A stretch of 64,000 nucleotides of DNA from an uncultured Clostridia bacterium (lineage in GTDB: Bacteria; Bacillota; Clostridia; Christensenellales; CAG-314), in contig CANRFV010000001.1 in NCBI GenBank assembly GCA_947629985.1, positions 175,329-239,328 on the forward strand, written 5' to 3'. Within the stretch, counting starts at the first letter, position 1. Every line of letters begins with the position of its first letter. The notes beneath the pieces were generated by a model. The model did no database searches. It was not told the DNA's origin and saw only the letters and a program-made list of their open reading frames with translations. Positions 1 to 9,479 of the stretch are shown piece by piece. Made by a program: the position numbers and the translations under genes.

Positions 1-470
1 TTACCCTTTGTTACGCCGGGCTTGTCGCCCGTAATGACGGCTTTTTTGCCGGACAAACAGTTGATTATCGTAGACTTGCCGCAATTAGGCACCCCGATGA
101 TAATACAACGAACAGGCTTAAATATGCCTTTTTGAGCGTTTTTTGCGCGCAAATTTGCGGTAATTGCCGCAAAAGCGTCGGATATTTTGGACGCTTGCGC
201 CGAAGCGGTTGCGGTAACCTTTACGTACGGCGCGCCCGTTTGCTCAAAGTAAGCGCACCACTTGTCCAATTTGGACATATCCGCCAAATCGCACTTATTC
301 AAAATAAATACGCATGGCTTGTTGCCCACCACCGACTCAAAACTCGGGTTGAAACAAGCGCCGGGTGCGCGCGCGTCGAGAACGTACCCGACGGCGTCAA
401 CTGTTTTTACGCTGTCCTGCATCATGCGCAGCGCCTTTGTCATGTGCCCGGGAAACCACTGTATTTTCAT
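1..470 (-). CDS. rbgA: Ribosome biogenesis GTPase RbgA/YlqF (3' end beyond window)
   Basis: Circularly permuted GTPase that helps late assembly of the 50S subunit. The visible 156 residues start MKIQWFPGHM, which is typical of the family. The G4 motif NKCD precedes the G1 P-loop GVPNCGKST, the permuted order that defines RbgA. The frame runs off the window at position 1 just after DKPGVTKG, so roughly the last 120 residues are missing. Its ATG overlaps the trmD stop codon as ATGA, which suggests translational coupling. In related genomes rplS (L19) usually lies between trmD and this gene; here it does not. Confidence 0.93.
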   Translation of the reverse strand, partial: MKIQWFPGHMTKALRMMQDSVKTVDAVGYVLDARAPGACFNPSFESVVGNKPCVFILNKCDLADMSKLDKWCAYFEQTGAPYVKVTATASAQASKISDAFAAITANLRAKNAQKGIFKPVRCIIIGVPNCGKSTIINCLSGKKAVITGDKPGVTKG

Positions 471-1141
471 TTGTCCTCCAACAAGTCGGGACGCATTTTG
501 CGCGTAATAAGCAACGCTTGCTCTTGTCGCCACTTGTCCACCATAGCGTGATTGCCGCTTACAAGCACCTCGGGGACGGACATTCCCATAAATTCCTGCG
601 GGCGCGTATATTGCGGATATTCCAACATCGCTTGCGAAAAAGATTCGTCCACGGTAGATTGGCTGTTGCCCAAAACGTCTGGAACGTACCGCAAAATGCT
701 GTCGATTAGCACCATCGCGGGGATCTCTCCGCCCGACAACACATAGTCGCCAATTGAAATTTCTTCGTCGATATCGATGTCCAACACTCGCTGGTCAACG
801 CCTTCGTAATGGCCGCACAATATCAGCAGACGGTCGCATTGCGACAGTTGACGTACGCGCGCCTGTGTAAGCGTTGCGCCGCGCGGAGACATATAAATAC
901 GCCGCGCAGTATGCTCCGGATCCACTGCCGATATGCAATCATGAATTGGTTGCGGCAACATTACCATACCTGCGCCGCCGCCGAAAGGCGCGTCATCGCA
1001 ACGCTTGTGCTTGTCTTGCGAATAATCGCGAATGTTATGGCAAACAAGCGTGTACAACCCTTTTTCGCGCGCTTTGCCCGTAAGAGAACTGTTTAGCGCG
1101 TCGAACATTTCGGGAAATAACGTAAGGACGTCAATCTTCAT
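467..1141 (-). CDS. trmD: tRNA (guanine-N1)-methyltransferase TrmD
   Basis: SAM-dependent enzyme that methylates G37 of tRNAs and so prevents frameshifting. About 224 residues. The start MKIDVLTLFPEMF is the family N-terminus; a longer frame upstream is ignored. The motif GGGAGMVM and the SAM-binding trefoil-knot segments LILCGHYEGVDQR and ISIGDYVLSGGE are all visible. The start lies inside the end of rimM (11-bp overlap) and the stop overlaps the rbgA start, so the three genes are translationally packed. Confidence 0.97.
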   Translation of the reverse strand: MKIDVLTLFPEMFDALNSSLTGKAREKGLYTLVCHNIRDYSQDKHKRCDDAPFGGGAGMVMLPQPIHDCISAVDPEHTARRIYMSPRGATLTQARVRQLSQCDRLLILCGHYEGVDQRVLDIDIDEEISIGDYVLSGGEIPAMVLIDSILRYVPDVLGNSQSTVDESFSQAMLEYPQYTRPQEFMGMSVPEVLVSGNHAMVDKWRQEQALLITRKMRPDLLEDK

Positions 1142-1628
1142 ACACTGCCACCTCCGCAAACGCTTTGCCGTTTACCGTTACCGTTTTGCTTAACAGATTT
1201 ACATCGGCGCACAAACTTTTTACAAAAGGAAAAGACACCGCCGCCTTGCCGCCGCAAACAATTACGTCGGCTGCGCCGTACTGCAAAATATCCGTTATCG
1301 TGCCCACTTCGGTAAAGTCGTCCAATAGCACTTTGCACCCCAACAAATCTTGTACAAAATAGCGGTCGGACGACAGAACGATGCTGTCCTTGTCGGCAAA
1401 TACCGTCCAATTGCGCAATTGCTCCGCGGCATTTCTGTCGTTTATTCCGTCAAGCAAAAAATAGCCGAAAGCGCCGTCTGTGCGAAAATTTCGCACGGCG
1501 TAACTATTAGACCCGATATACAACTGTTTTAAGTTTTTTAGCATTTCGGGCGAATCGAGATAACACGATGTTTTTATTTCGCCCTTTATGCCCTGTGCTT
1601 TGAGCACTTCGCCTATTTCCAATTTCAT
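1131..1628 (-). CDS. rimM: 16S rRNA processing protein RimM
   Basis: Chaperone for 30S head assembly that binds S19. About 165 residues. It has an N-terminal beta-barrel starting MKLEIGEVLKAQGIKGEIK and a C-terminal PRC-barrel with the conserved DLLGCKV and GTITDI-like segments. I chose the ATG at 1628, which gives the family N-terminus; an upstream extension of 25 residues is not typical. It sits between khpA and trmD, its usual place. Confidence 0.93.
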   Translation of the reverse strand: MKLEIGEVLKAQGIKGEIKTSCYLDSPEMLKNLKQLYIGSNSYAVRNFRTDGAFGYFLLDGINDRNAAEQLRNWTVFADKDSIVLSSDRYFVQDLLGCKVLLDDFTEVGTITDILQYGAADVIVCGGKAAVSFPFVKSLCADVNLLSKTVTVNGKAFAEVAVYED

Positions 1629-1727
1629 AATGTACGATTTTGCGCAACGCGCCGCATATAAACGCAAGCAAAAGAACACACCGATACAAACAAATTGCCA
1701 CAAGACGATGTTCTTGTGGCAAAGTAA

Positions 1728-1958
1728 TCAGTCCTCTATCTCGATGTTGTATCTTTTTCCCTGTTTGATACCGATAGCCTTTGCAAGAGAACGTATAGCC
1801 ATAGCTATTTTTCCCTGCTTGCCTATAACTTTACCGATGTCGTTTTCGGCTACACGTATGGTTATAGTTTCAACGCCGTCCTTCTGTTCAGACGTAATGT
1901 TGACGGCGCTCTTGTCCTCAACAAGTTGTTCAACTATATACGTTACAAGTTCTAACAT
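1728..1958 (-). CDS. khpA: RNA-binding KH-domain protein KhpA (YlqC)
   Basis: Small single-KH-domain protein of 76 residues that binds RNA, and in Firmicutes works with KhpB in cell elongation and RNA metabolism. The KH signature VIGKQGKIAMAIR is present in the middle. The ATG at 1958 has a GAGG ribosome site about 8 bases upstream; a TTG four codons earlier is less likely. It follows rpsP by 12 bp in the conserved rpsP-khpA-rimM-trmD order. Confidence 0.93.
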   Translation of the reverse strand: MLELVTYIVEQLVEDKSAVNITSEQKDGVETITIRVAENDIGKVIGKQGKIAMAIRSLAKAIGIKQGKRYNIEIED

Positions 1959-1970
1959 AATTTGCCTCAA

Positions 1971-2231
1971 TTACGCCTTGTGGACTTTCTTGGGCTCGAT
2001 TACGTTGTTGCGCACAAGCAAAGATCTTACCGTTTCGGTAGGTTGCACGCCGCAAGCGATCCATTTTTTGGCTTTGTCCACGTCAAGATTGGTAACGTCT
2101 TTTAACGGATCGTACGTACCGATAAGGTCTACATATTGTCCGTCGCGCGTTTTGTGCGAATCGATCACAACTACGCGATAATAGGGGCTTTTCTTGTCGC
2201 CCATTCTTGTCAATCTCATTTTTACTGCCAT
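1971..2231 (-). CDS. rpsP: 30S ribosomal protein S16
   Basis: Ribosomal protein of 86 residues with the family N-terminus MAVKMRLTRMGDKKSPYYR and the conserved DLIGTYDPL segment. The ATG at 2231 is preceded by a strong GGAGG, so the five residues upstream in the open frame are excluded. It is cotranscribed with ffh upstream (65 bp apart) and khpA downstream. Confidence 0.97.
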   Translation of the reverse strand: MAVKMRLTRMGDKKSPYYRVVVIDSHKTRDGQYVDLIGTYDPLKDVTNLDVDKAKKWIACGVQPTETVRSLLVRNNVIEPKKVHKA

Positions 2232-2296
2232 TTTTTGTTCCTCCAAATGTTTAATTATTGTAAATTTTGTTTTTTATTTAACAACCGATTGCCTTG

Positions 2297-3607
2297 TTAA
2301 AACGGCAAACGCTTGGTTTTGGAAACTTTTTTCATCATATCGCGCGTTTGTTCAAATTGCTTTATCAAACGATTTACGTCCTGAACTTGCAATCCGCAAC
2401 CGCTTGCTATGCGTTTGCGCCGCGAATAATTGAGAATTTTGGGATTGGCGCGCTCTTCCTTGGTCATAGATTGAATTATTGCCTTGTTGCGCTTTATTTG
2501 CGCTTCGTCAACCTTTTTGTCGCCCAATTTAAGTCTGCTGGCGCCCGGTATCATACCGACGATGTCGTTGATATCCCCCATTTTGGCAACTTGTTCAAAT
2601 TGTTGCAAAAAGTCGTTAAGGTCAAATGTCGATTCCTTTAACTTTTTTGCCATTTGCAGCGCTTGTTCTTCGTCTATGGCAACTTGTGCCTTTTCTATCA
2701 GCGTAAGCACGTCGCCCATACCGAGAATGCGCGAAGCCATACGGTCGGGGTGGAACGGTTCCAAGTCTTCCGTTTTTTCGCCGGTTCCGACAAATTTTAT
2801 GGGCTTGCCGGTTACCGCTTTGATAGACAGAGTTGCGCCGCCGCGCGTATCGCCGTCGAGTTTGGTCATAATAACGCCAGTGATATCCAACGCTTCATCA
2901 AAAGCCTTGGCGACGTTTACCGCGTCTTGACCCGTCATTGCGTCCACTACCAACAAAGTTTCGTAAACGTTTACCGTACGCTTGATGGCTTTTAATTCTT
3001 CCATCAATTCTTCGTTGATGTGCAACCTACCGGCGGTATCGATAATTACCGTGTCGTAACCGTTCTTTTCGGCATATGCCACCGCGCTCGAAGCGATTTT
3101 GCAAGGGTTGCTCTGCCCCATCTCGAAAAAGCCCGCTTTCGCTTTGCCGGCGACAATTTCCAACTGCTTGATTGCGGCTGGTCTGTAAATATCGTCTGCG
3201 CACAACAAAACGCGCTTACCCTGCTTTTGCAAATACACAGCCAACTTTCCGCACATTGTCGTTTTGCCTGCGCCCTGCAATCCGCACATCATTATTATTG
3301 TGGGCAACTTGGACGAAACGCCCAATTTGCTTTGCGTAGAACCGAGTAACTTAATTAGTTGTTCGTTTACGATTTTTATAACTTGTTGCCCGGGGGTAAG
3401 GCTTTTGAGAATCTCCTCGCCAATTGCCAACTCCGTTACTTGATTGATAAAATCTTTTGCAACGGTAAAGTTGACGTCCGCTTCCAACAACGCTACGCGA
3501 ATTTCGCGCATGGCTTGTTTTATTTCGAGTTCGGTCAACGCGCCGCGATTCTTCAATTTGGAAAATATATGGTTTATTTTGTCTGTTAAATTAGAAAAAG
3601 CAGCCAA
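2297..3607 (-). CDS. ffh: Signal recognition particle protein Ffh
   Basis: SRP GTPase subunit that binds 4.5S/6S RNA and signal sequences at the ribosome. 436 residues in N-G-M order: an N-domain helix bundle, the G domain with GLQGAGKTT (P-loop), DTAGR and TKLDGDTRGG, then a methionine-containing M domain. The C-terminus ends soon after the last M-domain helix, so it lacks the long Met/Gly tail of many homologues. The start is TTG, supported by AGGAG at the right spacing. It lies 3 bp after ylxM, the usual coupling. Confidence 0.97.
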   Translation of the reverse strand: MAAFSNLTDKINHIFSKLKNRGALTELEIKQAMREIRVALLEADVNFTVAKDFINQVTELAIGEEILKSLTPGQQVIKIVNEQLIKLLGSTQSKLGVSSKLPTIIMMCGLQGAGKTTMCGKLAVYLQKQGKRVLLCADDIYRPAAIKQLEIVAGKAKAGFFEMGQSNPCKIASSAVAYAEKNGYDTVIIDTAGRLHINEELMEELKAIKRTVNVYETLLVVDAMTGQDAVNVAKAFDEALDITGVIMTKLDGDTRGGATLSIKAVTGKPIKFVGTGEKTEDLEPFHPDRMASRILGMGDVLTLIEKAQVAIDEEQALQMAKKLKESTFDLNDFLQQFEQVAKMGDINDIVGMIPGASRLKLGDKKVDEAQIKRNKAIIQSMTKEERANPKILNYSRRKRIASGCGLQVQDVNRLIKQFEQTRDMMKKVSKTKRLPF

Positions 3608-3610
3608 AGT

Positions 3611-3916
3611 TTACTCCTTTGAAATGTATTTTTCAACTATTTGCCGCAAGGCAACGCCGTCGTCGGCGTCCAAAGCAACCGACAACGCCCGCACAAATTC
3701 GCTTAAACGCAACGATTCTTCGTAACGACACAGTGCGTTTTCCGCTTTGAGTATTGCGTCGCGTACCCCTTGCCGAGATATGCCGATCTCTTCGGAAATT
3801 TCGCCCAGCGAGCAGTCGCAATCGCAATACATAGACAACGCAGCGCGCTGTTTATCCGTCAAAAGATTGGAATATGTTTGCAATAACTGCGACAATTCTA
3901 TTTTAGTCAAGGACAT
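3611..3916 (-). CDS. ylxM: YlxM family helix-turn-helix protein
   Basis: About 101 residues with a sigma-70 region 4-like HTH (SLGEISEEIGISRQGVRDAI). YlxM proteins are encoded next to ffh or ftsY in Gram-positives and are thought to assist the SRP system; their direct role is unsettled. ATG 3916 has a CGGAG ribosome site. First gene of the ylxM-ffh-rpsP-khpA-rimM-trmD-rbgA unit. Confidence 0.9.
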   Translation of the reverse strand: MSLTKIELSQLLQTYSNLLTDKQRAALSMYCDCDCSLGEISEEIGISRQGVRDAILKAENALCRYEESLRLSEFVRALSVALDADDGVALRQIVEKYISKE

Positions 3917-3958
3917 ATTTTCTCCGAACAATGTAAAGCAAAATAACTTTACAGCGAT

Positions 3959-3987
3959 AGTTTACACTATCGCCGTAAATAAGTCAA
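3959..3987 (-). promoter_or_regulatory. Sigma-A promoter of the ylxM-ffh operon
   Basis: On the minus strand the -35 TTGACT (3982-3987) and -10 TAAACT (3959-3964) are 17 bp apart. An 8-bp perfect inverted repeat (3954-3973, arms GCGATAGT/ACTATCGC, 4-nt loop) covers the -10 element and could be an operator or an early RNA hairpin. Confidence 0.65.
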
Positions 3988-4070
3988 GCATTTGTAACAG
4001 AATATTCGCTTTTATTATGTTTAACAGAAAATAAAATTAAATCAAATACGTTTTACCGCAACGTACATTA

Positions 4071-4964
4071 TTAAATAATACCTTCGACGTAACTTGCCGC
4101 GTCAAATTCCATCAAATCGTCTATTCCTTCGCCGACGCCGACATAATATACGGGAATATCCATATCGTGTTTTATCGCCAATACAACGCCGCCTTTTGCC
4201 GTGCCGTCCAATTTGGTAAGAACGATGCCGTCTATGTCGATCGCCTCGTTAAAAATATCTACTTGCGCTATTGCGTTTTGACCGGTTGTGGCATCCAAAA
4301 CAATTAAATTCTTTCTGTCGGCGTTGGGATATTCTCTGTCGATCACGCGATTGATCTTTTTCAATTCTTCCATAAGGTTCTTTTTGTTGTGCAATCTGCC
4401 CGCCGTATCTACCAACACCACGTCCGTGCCTTTGCTTTTGGCGGAAGAAATCGCGTCGAACACCACCGCCGCCGGATCGCTGCCTTCTTCGTGCATAATA
4501 ATGCGCACTTTGGCACGGTTAGCCCACACTTCCAACTGCTCGCTTGCCGCCGCTCTGAAAGTATCTGCCGCGGCAATCACTACCGACTTACCTTGTTTGA
4601 CGAAAATATTTGCCAATTTGCCTATTGTAGTTGTTTTGCCTACGCCGTTTACGCCCGCAACCATAATTACGCACGGATAACTCGGGTTCATCTTTTCGTC
4701 GCCCAATATATCCGACAAAACATCGCGCAAATAACCGTATGCCTTGTTCGGGTCGGAAACGCGATCGGTGCGCATACGTTCACGCAGTTGGTCTATGATA
4801 TCGACGGTTGTTTCTTCGCCGACATCGCTGGACAACAATATAAACTCCAACTCATCATAAAAATCTTCGTCGAAAATGCCTCGTTTGAACAATTCGTTTA
4901 ACTTGAAGCCTATTTGTTGTTTTGTCTTTTTGAGACCGTCGATTATTTTTTTGAAAAATCCCAT
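4071..4964 (-). CDS. ftsY: SRP receptor FtsY
   Basis: Membrane-associated receptor GTPase for SRP. 297 residues, with a short N-terminus (MGFFKKIIDGLKKTK) and no acidic A domain, as in many Firmicutes. Motifs: GVNGVGKTTTIGKLA, DTAGRLHNKKNLMEEL, TKLDGTAKGG and the C-terminal GVGEGIDDLMEF. It lies 9 bp after smc in the conserved rnc-smc-ftsY order, followed by ylxM-ffh. Confidence 0.97.
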   Translation of the reverse strand: MGFFKKIIDGLKKTKQQIGFKLNELFKRGIFDEDFYDELEFILLSSDVGEETTVDIIDQLRERMRTDRVSDPNKAYGYLRDVLSDILGDEKMNPSYPCVIMVAGVNGVGKTTTIGKLANIFVKQGKSVVIAAADTFRAAASEQLEVWANRAKVRIIMHEEGSDPAAVVFDAISSAKSKGTDVVLVDTAGRLHNKKNLMEELKKINRVIDREYPNADRKNLIVLDATTGQNAIAQVDIFNEAIDIDGIVLTKLDGTAKGGVVLAIKHDMDIPVYYVGVGEGIDDLMEFDAASYVEGII

Positions 4965-4973
4965 TGCAGCACC

Positions 4974-7900
4974 TTACATAGCCTGTTTTATCGCTTCGGT
5001 AAGTTTTACCGATACTATCTTGGATACGCCCTTTTCTTCCATCGTTACGCCGTAAAGCACGTCGGAATGTTCCATTGTGGGCTTTTTGTGGGTAATAACC
5101 ACAAATTGAGTGGATTGCGAAAATTTACGCAAATACATAGATATTCTTTCCGCATTGGCATCGTCCAAAGCCGCTTCGATTTCGTCGAGAACGCAAAACG
5201 GCATTGGATTGTGTTTGAGAATAGCAAACAAAATTGCCGCCGCGGTCAGCGTCCGCTCACCGCCGGACAACAGCGAAATATTTTGCAGTTTCTTTCCCGG
5301 GGGTTGAGCCTCTATTTCTATGCCCTGTTCAAGCGAATCCTTGTCGGGATCGTTGTCGATATACAGACGTGCGTTGCCGCCGTTGAACAACTCGCGAAAA
5401 ATAACCTTAAAGTTTTCGTTGATTTGTACCATACCTTCTTCGAAACGCACTTTGATATCCGCGGAAAGGTTTTTAAGGGCGCTGTTAAGGTCGTCTTCGG
5501 CTTTTTGGAGATCGTCGATCTGCGACATAAGATTGTCGTACTGCGATTGTTCGCTTTCCAATTGTTGAATGGCGTTTACGTTTACGTCTCCCAACCGCTG
5601 TAATGCTTGTTTCAATTCCGTAATACGCGCTTTGCCCGCCTCGTTGTCGTAATTTTCATCTTTGTACTGCATTGCGGCGGAATAAGTTATACCGTATTCT
5701 TCCTGTACTTTTTGTTGCAATTGCAACAAATCGTCGTCTATTTTGTTAAGTATGTATTCTTCCTTGTCGATTGTGCCGCGCAAAGCCTCGATTTCATTGG
5801 ACAAACGCAGCCTTTCGTCCGAAAGATGTTGAAATTCCGCGTCCAACTGCGCCTTCAGACTGTCGGAGGATTTAATTTCCGTAAGCAATTTTGCCATATC
5901 TTCCTGCAAAGACAGATCGGACACGCTTTCGTTTAGCGTAGCGTACATCGAATCGATTGCCTGTTGCACTTGCACGATGTATGAGCGCCGCATATCTACG
6001 CCGTCGTTAAGGCTTTCTATTTGCTGCGCGTTGTTTTTTATTTCCTTTTCGGAAGATTCTATATTGGATTTGAGTATTGCCAAACGGTAACGCTTGTCGG
6101 ACAAACTTGCGCTTATTACGTCCTTTGCGTCGGATTCGCTTTGTGCGGTCAAACGCAGATGTTCCAATTTTCCGCGTAATTGCTTATCGGCTTCTGCAAG
6201 TTCGTCGTTGGTTTTGGCGTATTTTTGAATGTATTTGTCCAATTGTTCAAGACGTGCAACTATCTTTTCCTTTTCCGACGAAAGACGTAAAATGTTTTTC
6301 TTATCGGAATTGCTTAGAGTGTTGGACGCTTCGATACGTTCCTTTGCAGTGGCAATTTCCACCTTTACGGAATTGATTGTATCGGCTAAACGTGCGTCCG
6401 TAGCGCGTATCTCGTCGAGTTTTTTGTCCAGATCCGCTTTGCGCTGCTCGGTTTGTTGCAAGTCGGCAAGCAAATGCTTCAAGTTTTCGGAACGTTCGCT
6501 TATTTGCGTATCATACGAAAGCAAATTGGCTGTTGACTGTTTGCGCACACTGCCGCCTTCCAACGAACCGTCGTTGGATATTCTTTCTCCCGTAAGCGTA
6601 ACCATACGATGCGCGTACCTGTATTTACGACTGATCGCAACTGCGTTATCAAATGTGTCCACGATGACGATCCCGCCCAACAACGACTCGAACACGTTGG
6701 AATAATGAGCGTCGAATTTTACCAATTCGGAGGCTATTCCCAATACGCCTTGCTCCTTCAACACTTCCGCGCGTTCGATTCCGTGCGGTTTCATCGAACT
6801 TACGGGCAAAAACGTTGCCTTGCCGTAATCTTTGATTTTGAGATAGTTGATCAAAAATTTAACGTCGTCTTCGTTTTCCGTAACGATATTTTGCAAGCGC
6901 GCGCCCAACGCCGTTTCGACGGCGAGTTGTAGCCGCGGCTCCACTTTCAACAAGTTGGCGACTACGCCCTTTATATGACTTGCCAATTCTTTGTCGTGCT
7001 GAGCGTCTTGCATAAGATATTGCACGCTTGCCTGATAGCCCTTGTAATTTGCGGCAAAGTCTTTAAGCATTTCGATACTCGCCTTTTCTCCGGAATAGGC
7101 TTGCTGCTTGCGCGACAATTCTTTGTTGAGATTAAACTGTTCGAACTCCAAATCCTTTATTTGCTGTTTTACCTGACGTGAAGACGCTTCTAATTGTTCT
7201 TTTTGTTTGCGCAATTCATCGTATTTGCCAAGCAAATCGCCTTCCTCGCCTTTTGAATTTTGAAGTTTTTGCGTAAGTTCGGTTTCGGTAGCGTTTATTT
7301 GCTCGATACGCTCGTTAAGAGTAACTTTTTCGGTTTGACAGGCAACCGTTTGCGTTGTGGTTTCGGAAATTGCCGAAGTAACGTCGTCCAATTTTTTACG
7401 AACGACTTCGATTTTTGCCGCGAACTCTTCCGCGCGACCGCACACGGCTACATATTGAGCGTTGGTTTGCGCCACTTCGTTTTCCAACAAAACGCTTTCC
7501 TCGTTGCGCTTGGCTAGCAACGCGGCAATGTCTTCGTTGGCTTTTGTAAGGTTTTGCACCTCTGTTTTGGCGTTTACGATGGCTTCTTCATTGGCGGCAA
7601 TATCTTTTTGACAATTGTTAATGCGTTCTTGAATAAGATTTTTTTCGCCGGCATTTTTTTCCACTTCCACTGCAAGCAAAACCTGCTTGTCTCTCAATGC
7701 CGCTATTTCGCCGTCTATGCCGTTACGTCTGTGGAACACGTCGTCGTACCTTTCGTTGACATCGGCATATTGCGATTCGCGCAACGAATATTGTTCCTTA
7801 AGTCCGTCGAGTTTTTTCTTGCCGATTTCTTTGTCTCGGCTGGCGTTATCATACCCGTAAATATAGGCGTTTATTTCGCACAAACGCAATTCGTCGTAAA

Positions 7901-8555
7901 GATCCAAATATTTTTTTGCATTGGTGGCTTGGCGTTTGAGATCGGGCAAGCGTTGCTTTGTGTAATCGACGAGATACAAAAGATTCTTCATATTGTCGCG
8001 ATTTTTTTGCAACTTGCGTTCCGTTTCATCTTTTTTATGCCGAAATGTGGATATGCCCAACGCTTCTTCGAAAATAGAACGTCTGTCCTCGGGACGAGCA
8101 TTCAAAATGGCGTCCATACGTCCCTGACCTACTATGGCGTAACCTTCTTTGCTCAAACCGACTCCGCGCAACAATTCCTGAATGTCTTTTAATCTTACCG
8201 CGTTGCGATTGAGCAAATATTCGCTTTCGTTGTTACGGTAAAGTTTACGGCTGATTATTATTTCGTCCATCGGAATGTCGAAAATACGCGCCGTGTTGTC
8301 GAAAAACAGCGACACTTCGCAATAACTCATCGACTTGCGCGTATCCGTTCCGCTGAATATCAAGTCCTGCATCTGCTTGCCGCGCAAGTTACGGGTACTT
8401 TGCTCGCCCAGCACCCATCTGATTGCGTCGGAAATATTGCTTTTGCCGCAGCCGTTAGGACCGACTATGCCCGTTACGGGTTGATCGAACTTCAATTCGA
8501 CCTTGTCGGCAAAACTCTTGAAACCGTACATTTCAACTTTTTTAAGATATAACAC
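4974..8555 (-). CDS. smc: Chromosome partition protein SMC
   Basis: Condensin ATPase, 1193 residues, full length. Walker A GPNGCGKSNISDAIRW is near the N-terminus. Two long Gln/Lys/Glu-rich coiled coils flank a hinge around residues 500-680 (GVLGIASELVKFD, TLTGERISNDGSLEGG). The C-terminal ABC signature LLSGGERTLTAAAILFA and Walker B CVLDEIEAALDD close the protein. It starts with GTG, whose G is the last base of the rnc stop codon (TAGTG), indicating coupled translation. Confidence 0.98.
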   Translation of the reverse strand: MLYLKKVEMYGFKSFADKVELKFDQPVTGIVGPNGCGKSNISDAIRWVLGEQSTRNLRGKQMQDLIFSGTDTRKSMSYCEVSLFFDNTARIFDIPMDEIIISRKLYRNNESEYLLNRNAVRLKDIQELLRGVGLSKEGYAIVGQGRMDAILNARPEDRRSIFEEALGISTFRHKKDETERKLQKNRDNMKNLLYLVDYTKQRLPDLKRQATNAKKYLDLYDELRLCEINAYIYGYDNASRDKEIGKKKLDGLKEQYSLRESQYADVNERYDDVFHRRNGIDGEIAALRDKQVLLAVEVEKNAGEKNLIQERINNCQKDIAANEEAIVNAKTEVQNLTKANEDIAALLAKRNEESVLLENEVAQTNAQYVAVCGRAEEFAAKIEVVRKKLDDVTSAISETTTQTVACQTEKVTLNERIEQINATETELTQKLQNSKGEEGDLLGKYDELRKQKEQLEASSRQVKQQIKDLEFEQFNLNKELSRKQQAYSGEKASIEMLKDFAANYKGYQASVQYLMQDAQHDKELASHIKGVVANLLKVEPRLQLAVETALGARLQNIVTENEDDVKFLINYLKIKDYGKATFLPVSSMKPHGIERAEVLKEQGVLGIASELVKFDAHYSNVFESLLGGIVIVDTFDNAVAISRKYRYAHRMVTLTGERISNDGSLEGGSVRKQSTANLLSYDTQISERSENLKHLLADLQQTEQRKADLDKKLDEIRATDARLADTINSVKVEIATAKERIEASNTLSNSDKKNILRLSSEKEKIVARLEQLDKYIQKYAKTNDELAEADKQLRGKLEHLRLTAQSESDAKDVISASLSDKRYRLAILKSNIESSEKEIKNNAQQIESLNDGVDMRRSYIVQVQQAIDSMYATLNESVSDLSLQEDMAKLLTEIKSSDSLKAQLDAEFQHLSDERLRLSNEIEALRGTIDKEEYILNKIDDDLLQLQQKVQEEYGITYSAAMQYKDENYDNEAGKARITELKQALQRLGDVNVNAIQQLESEQSQYDNLMSQIDDLQKAEDDLNSALKNLSADIKVRFEEGMVQINENFKVIFRELFNGGNARLYIDNDPDKDSLEQGIEIEAQPPGKKLQNISLLSGGERTLTAAAILFAILKHNPMPFCVLDEIEAALDDANAERISMYLRKFSQSTQFVVITHKKPTMEHSDVLYGVTMEEKGVSKIVSVKLTEAIKQAM

Positions 8556-9238
8556 TAATCAATTCTCCATTTTACAACTATTTTGTGCGCGGCGTCTTGC
8601 TCTGCCGCTTTTATGCTTTGCCCAGTGCCTTCGGCAACCCGTTTGCCGTCAATCAACAACTCATATTTGAATTCGGGATCGTTGTCGGGACCGCTCTTGT
8701 CAACAAATCTGTATTCTATTGACGATTTGTTTTTTTGACAGTATTCCTGCAACAGCGTTTTGCTGTCTTTAACAAAAATGTTGCCGGCATTTACCATTGT
8801 TTGTTCAAGCGTGCTTAGCACAAATTTACGCGCGCTGTCTATTCCGCCGTCCAAATATATTGCGCAAAGTATCGCTTCGTACAAATTCGCCTCTATTTTT
8901 CGCGAGATTTTTTTGATTTTGCCGGCGCCGTTGGCAACTTGAAGATATTGCAAAATATCCATTTTCAACACGACGGGGCGCAACGCGTCGGCAGAAACCA
9001 CCTGAGAACGCATTGCGGACAATTGCCCCGCGTCGCTGTTAGTATATATGTCAAAGAGATATTCCGACGACAAATACTCCAAAACGGCGTCGCCGAAAAA
9101 TTCCATTCGTTCATTGTCGGAAATATTTTTTCTTTTTGCCAGCGACGAATGGACGAACGCTTGCTCGAGCAACTGTTTGTCGGAAAAGGTGTATCCGATA
9201 CGCCGTTCTATTGCCGCTATTTCGCTTTTGCTCAACAT
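8555..9238 (-). CDS. rnc: Ribonuclease III
   Basis: Double-strand-specific endoribonuclease for rRNA and mRNA processing. 227 residues: a nuclease domain with the signature NERMEFFGDAVLEYL, then a C-terminal double-stranded RNA-binding domain ending QDAAHKIVVKW. First gene of rnc-smc-ftsY. The fatty-acid genes plsX and acpP that often lie upstream are not here; rpmF is the upstream neighbour. Confidence 0.97.
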   Translation of the reverse strand: MLSKSEIAAIERRIGYTFSDKQLLEQAFVHSSLAKRKNISDNERMEFFGDAVLEYLSSEYLFDIYTNSDAGQLSAMRSQVVSADALRPVVLKMDILQYLQVANGAGKIKKISRKIEANLYEAILCAIYLDGGIDSARKFVLSTLEQTMVNAGNIFVKDSKTLLQEYCQKNKSSIEYRFVDKSGPDNDPEFKYELLIDGKRVAEGTGQSIKAAEQDAAHKIVVKWRID

Positions 9239-9331
9239 CGGGAGATCCTACCGTACAACTTGCTTGCAAAATTATTCGCGTAAAGATTGTTAAACGCAAA
9301 TTGCAACCATTGTAAATATAATTATTTATTA

Positions 9332-9360
9332 ATTATAACTCAATATAGCGTATTTTGCAA
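9332..9360 (-). promoter_or_regulatory. Sigma-A promoter of rnc-smc-ftsY
   Basis: Minus strand: -35 TTGCAA (9355-9360) and -10 TATAAT (9332-9337) with a 17-bp spacer, about 95 bp before the rnc ATG. Confidence 0.7.
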
Positions 9361-9428
9361 TAAAAATAGTAATGAAAACGAAGATGTTTCACGAATAGTA
9401 ACCTTTTTATAGCATTGTTTCACAGAAC

Positions 9429-9461
9429 AAAAGCCACCGACAAATTGCGTCGATGACTTTT
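9429..9461 (-). terminator. Intrinsic terminator after rpmF
   Basis: A 13-bp stem with two G-U wobbles and a 7-nt loop, read on the minus strand 18 bp after the rpmF stop. The 3' arm ends in TTTT. It would end the pta-ackA-yceD-rpmF unit and separate it from rnc. Confidence 0.75.
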
Positions 9462-9479
9462 GCGTAAAAATAATTACAA

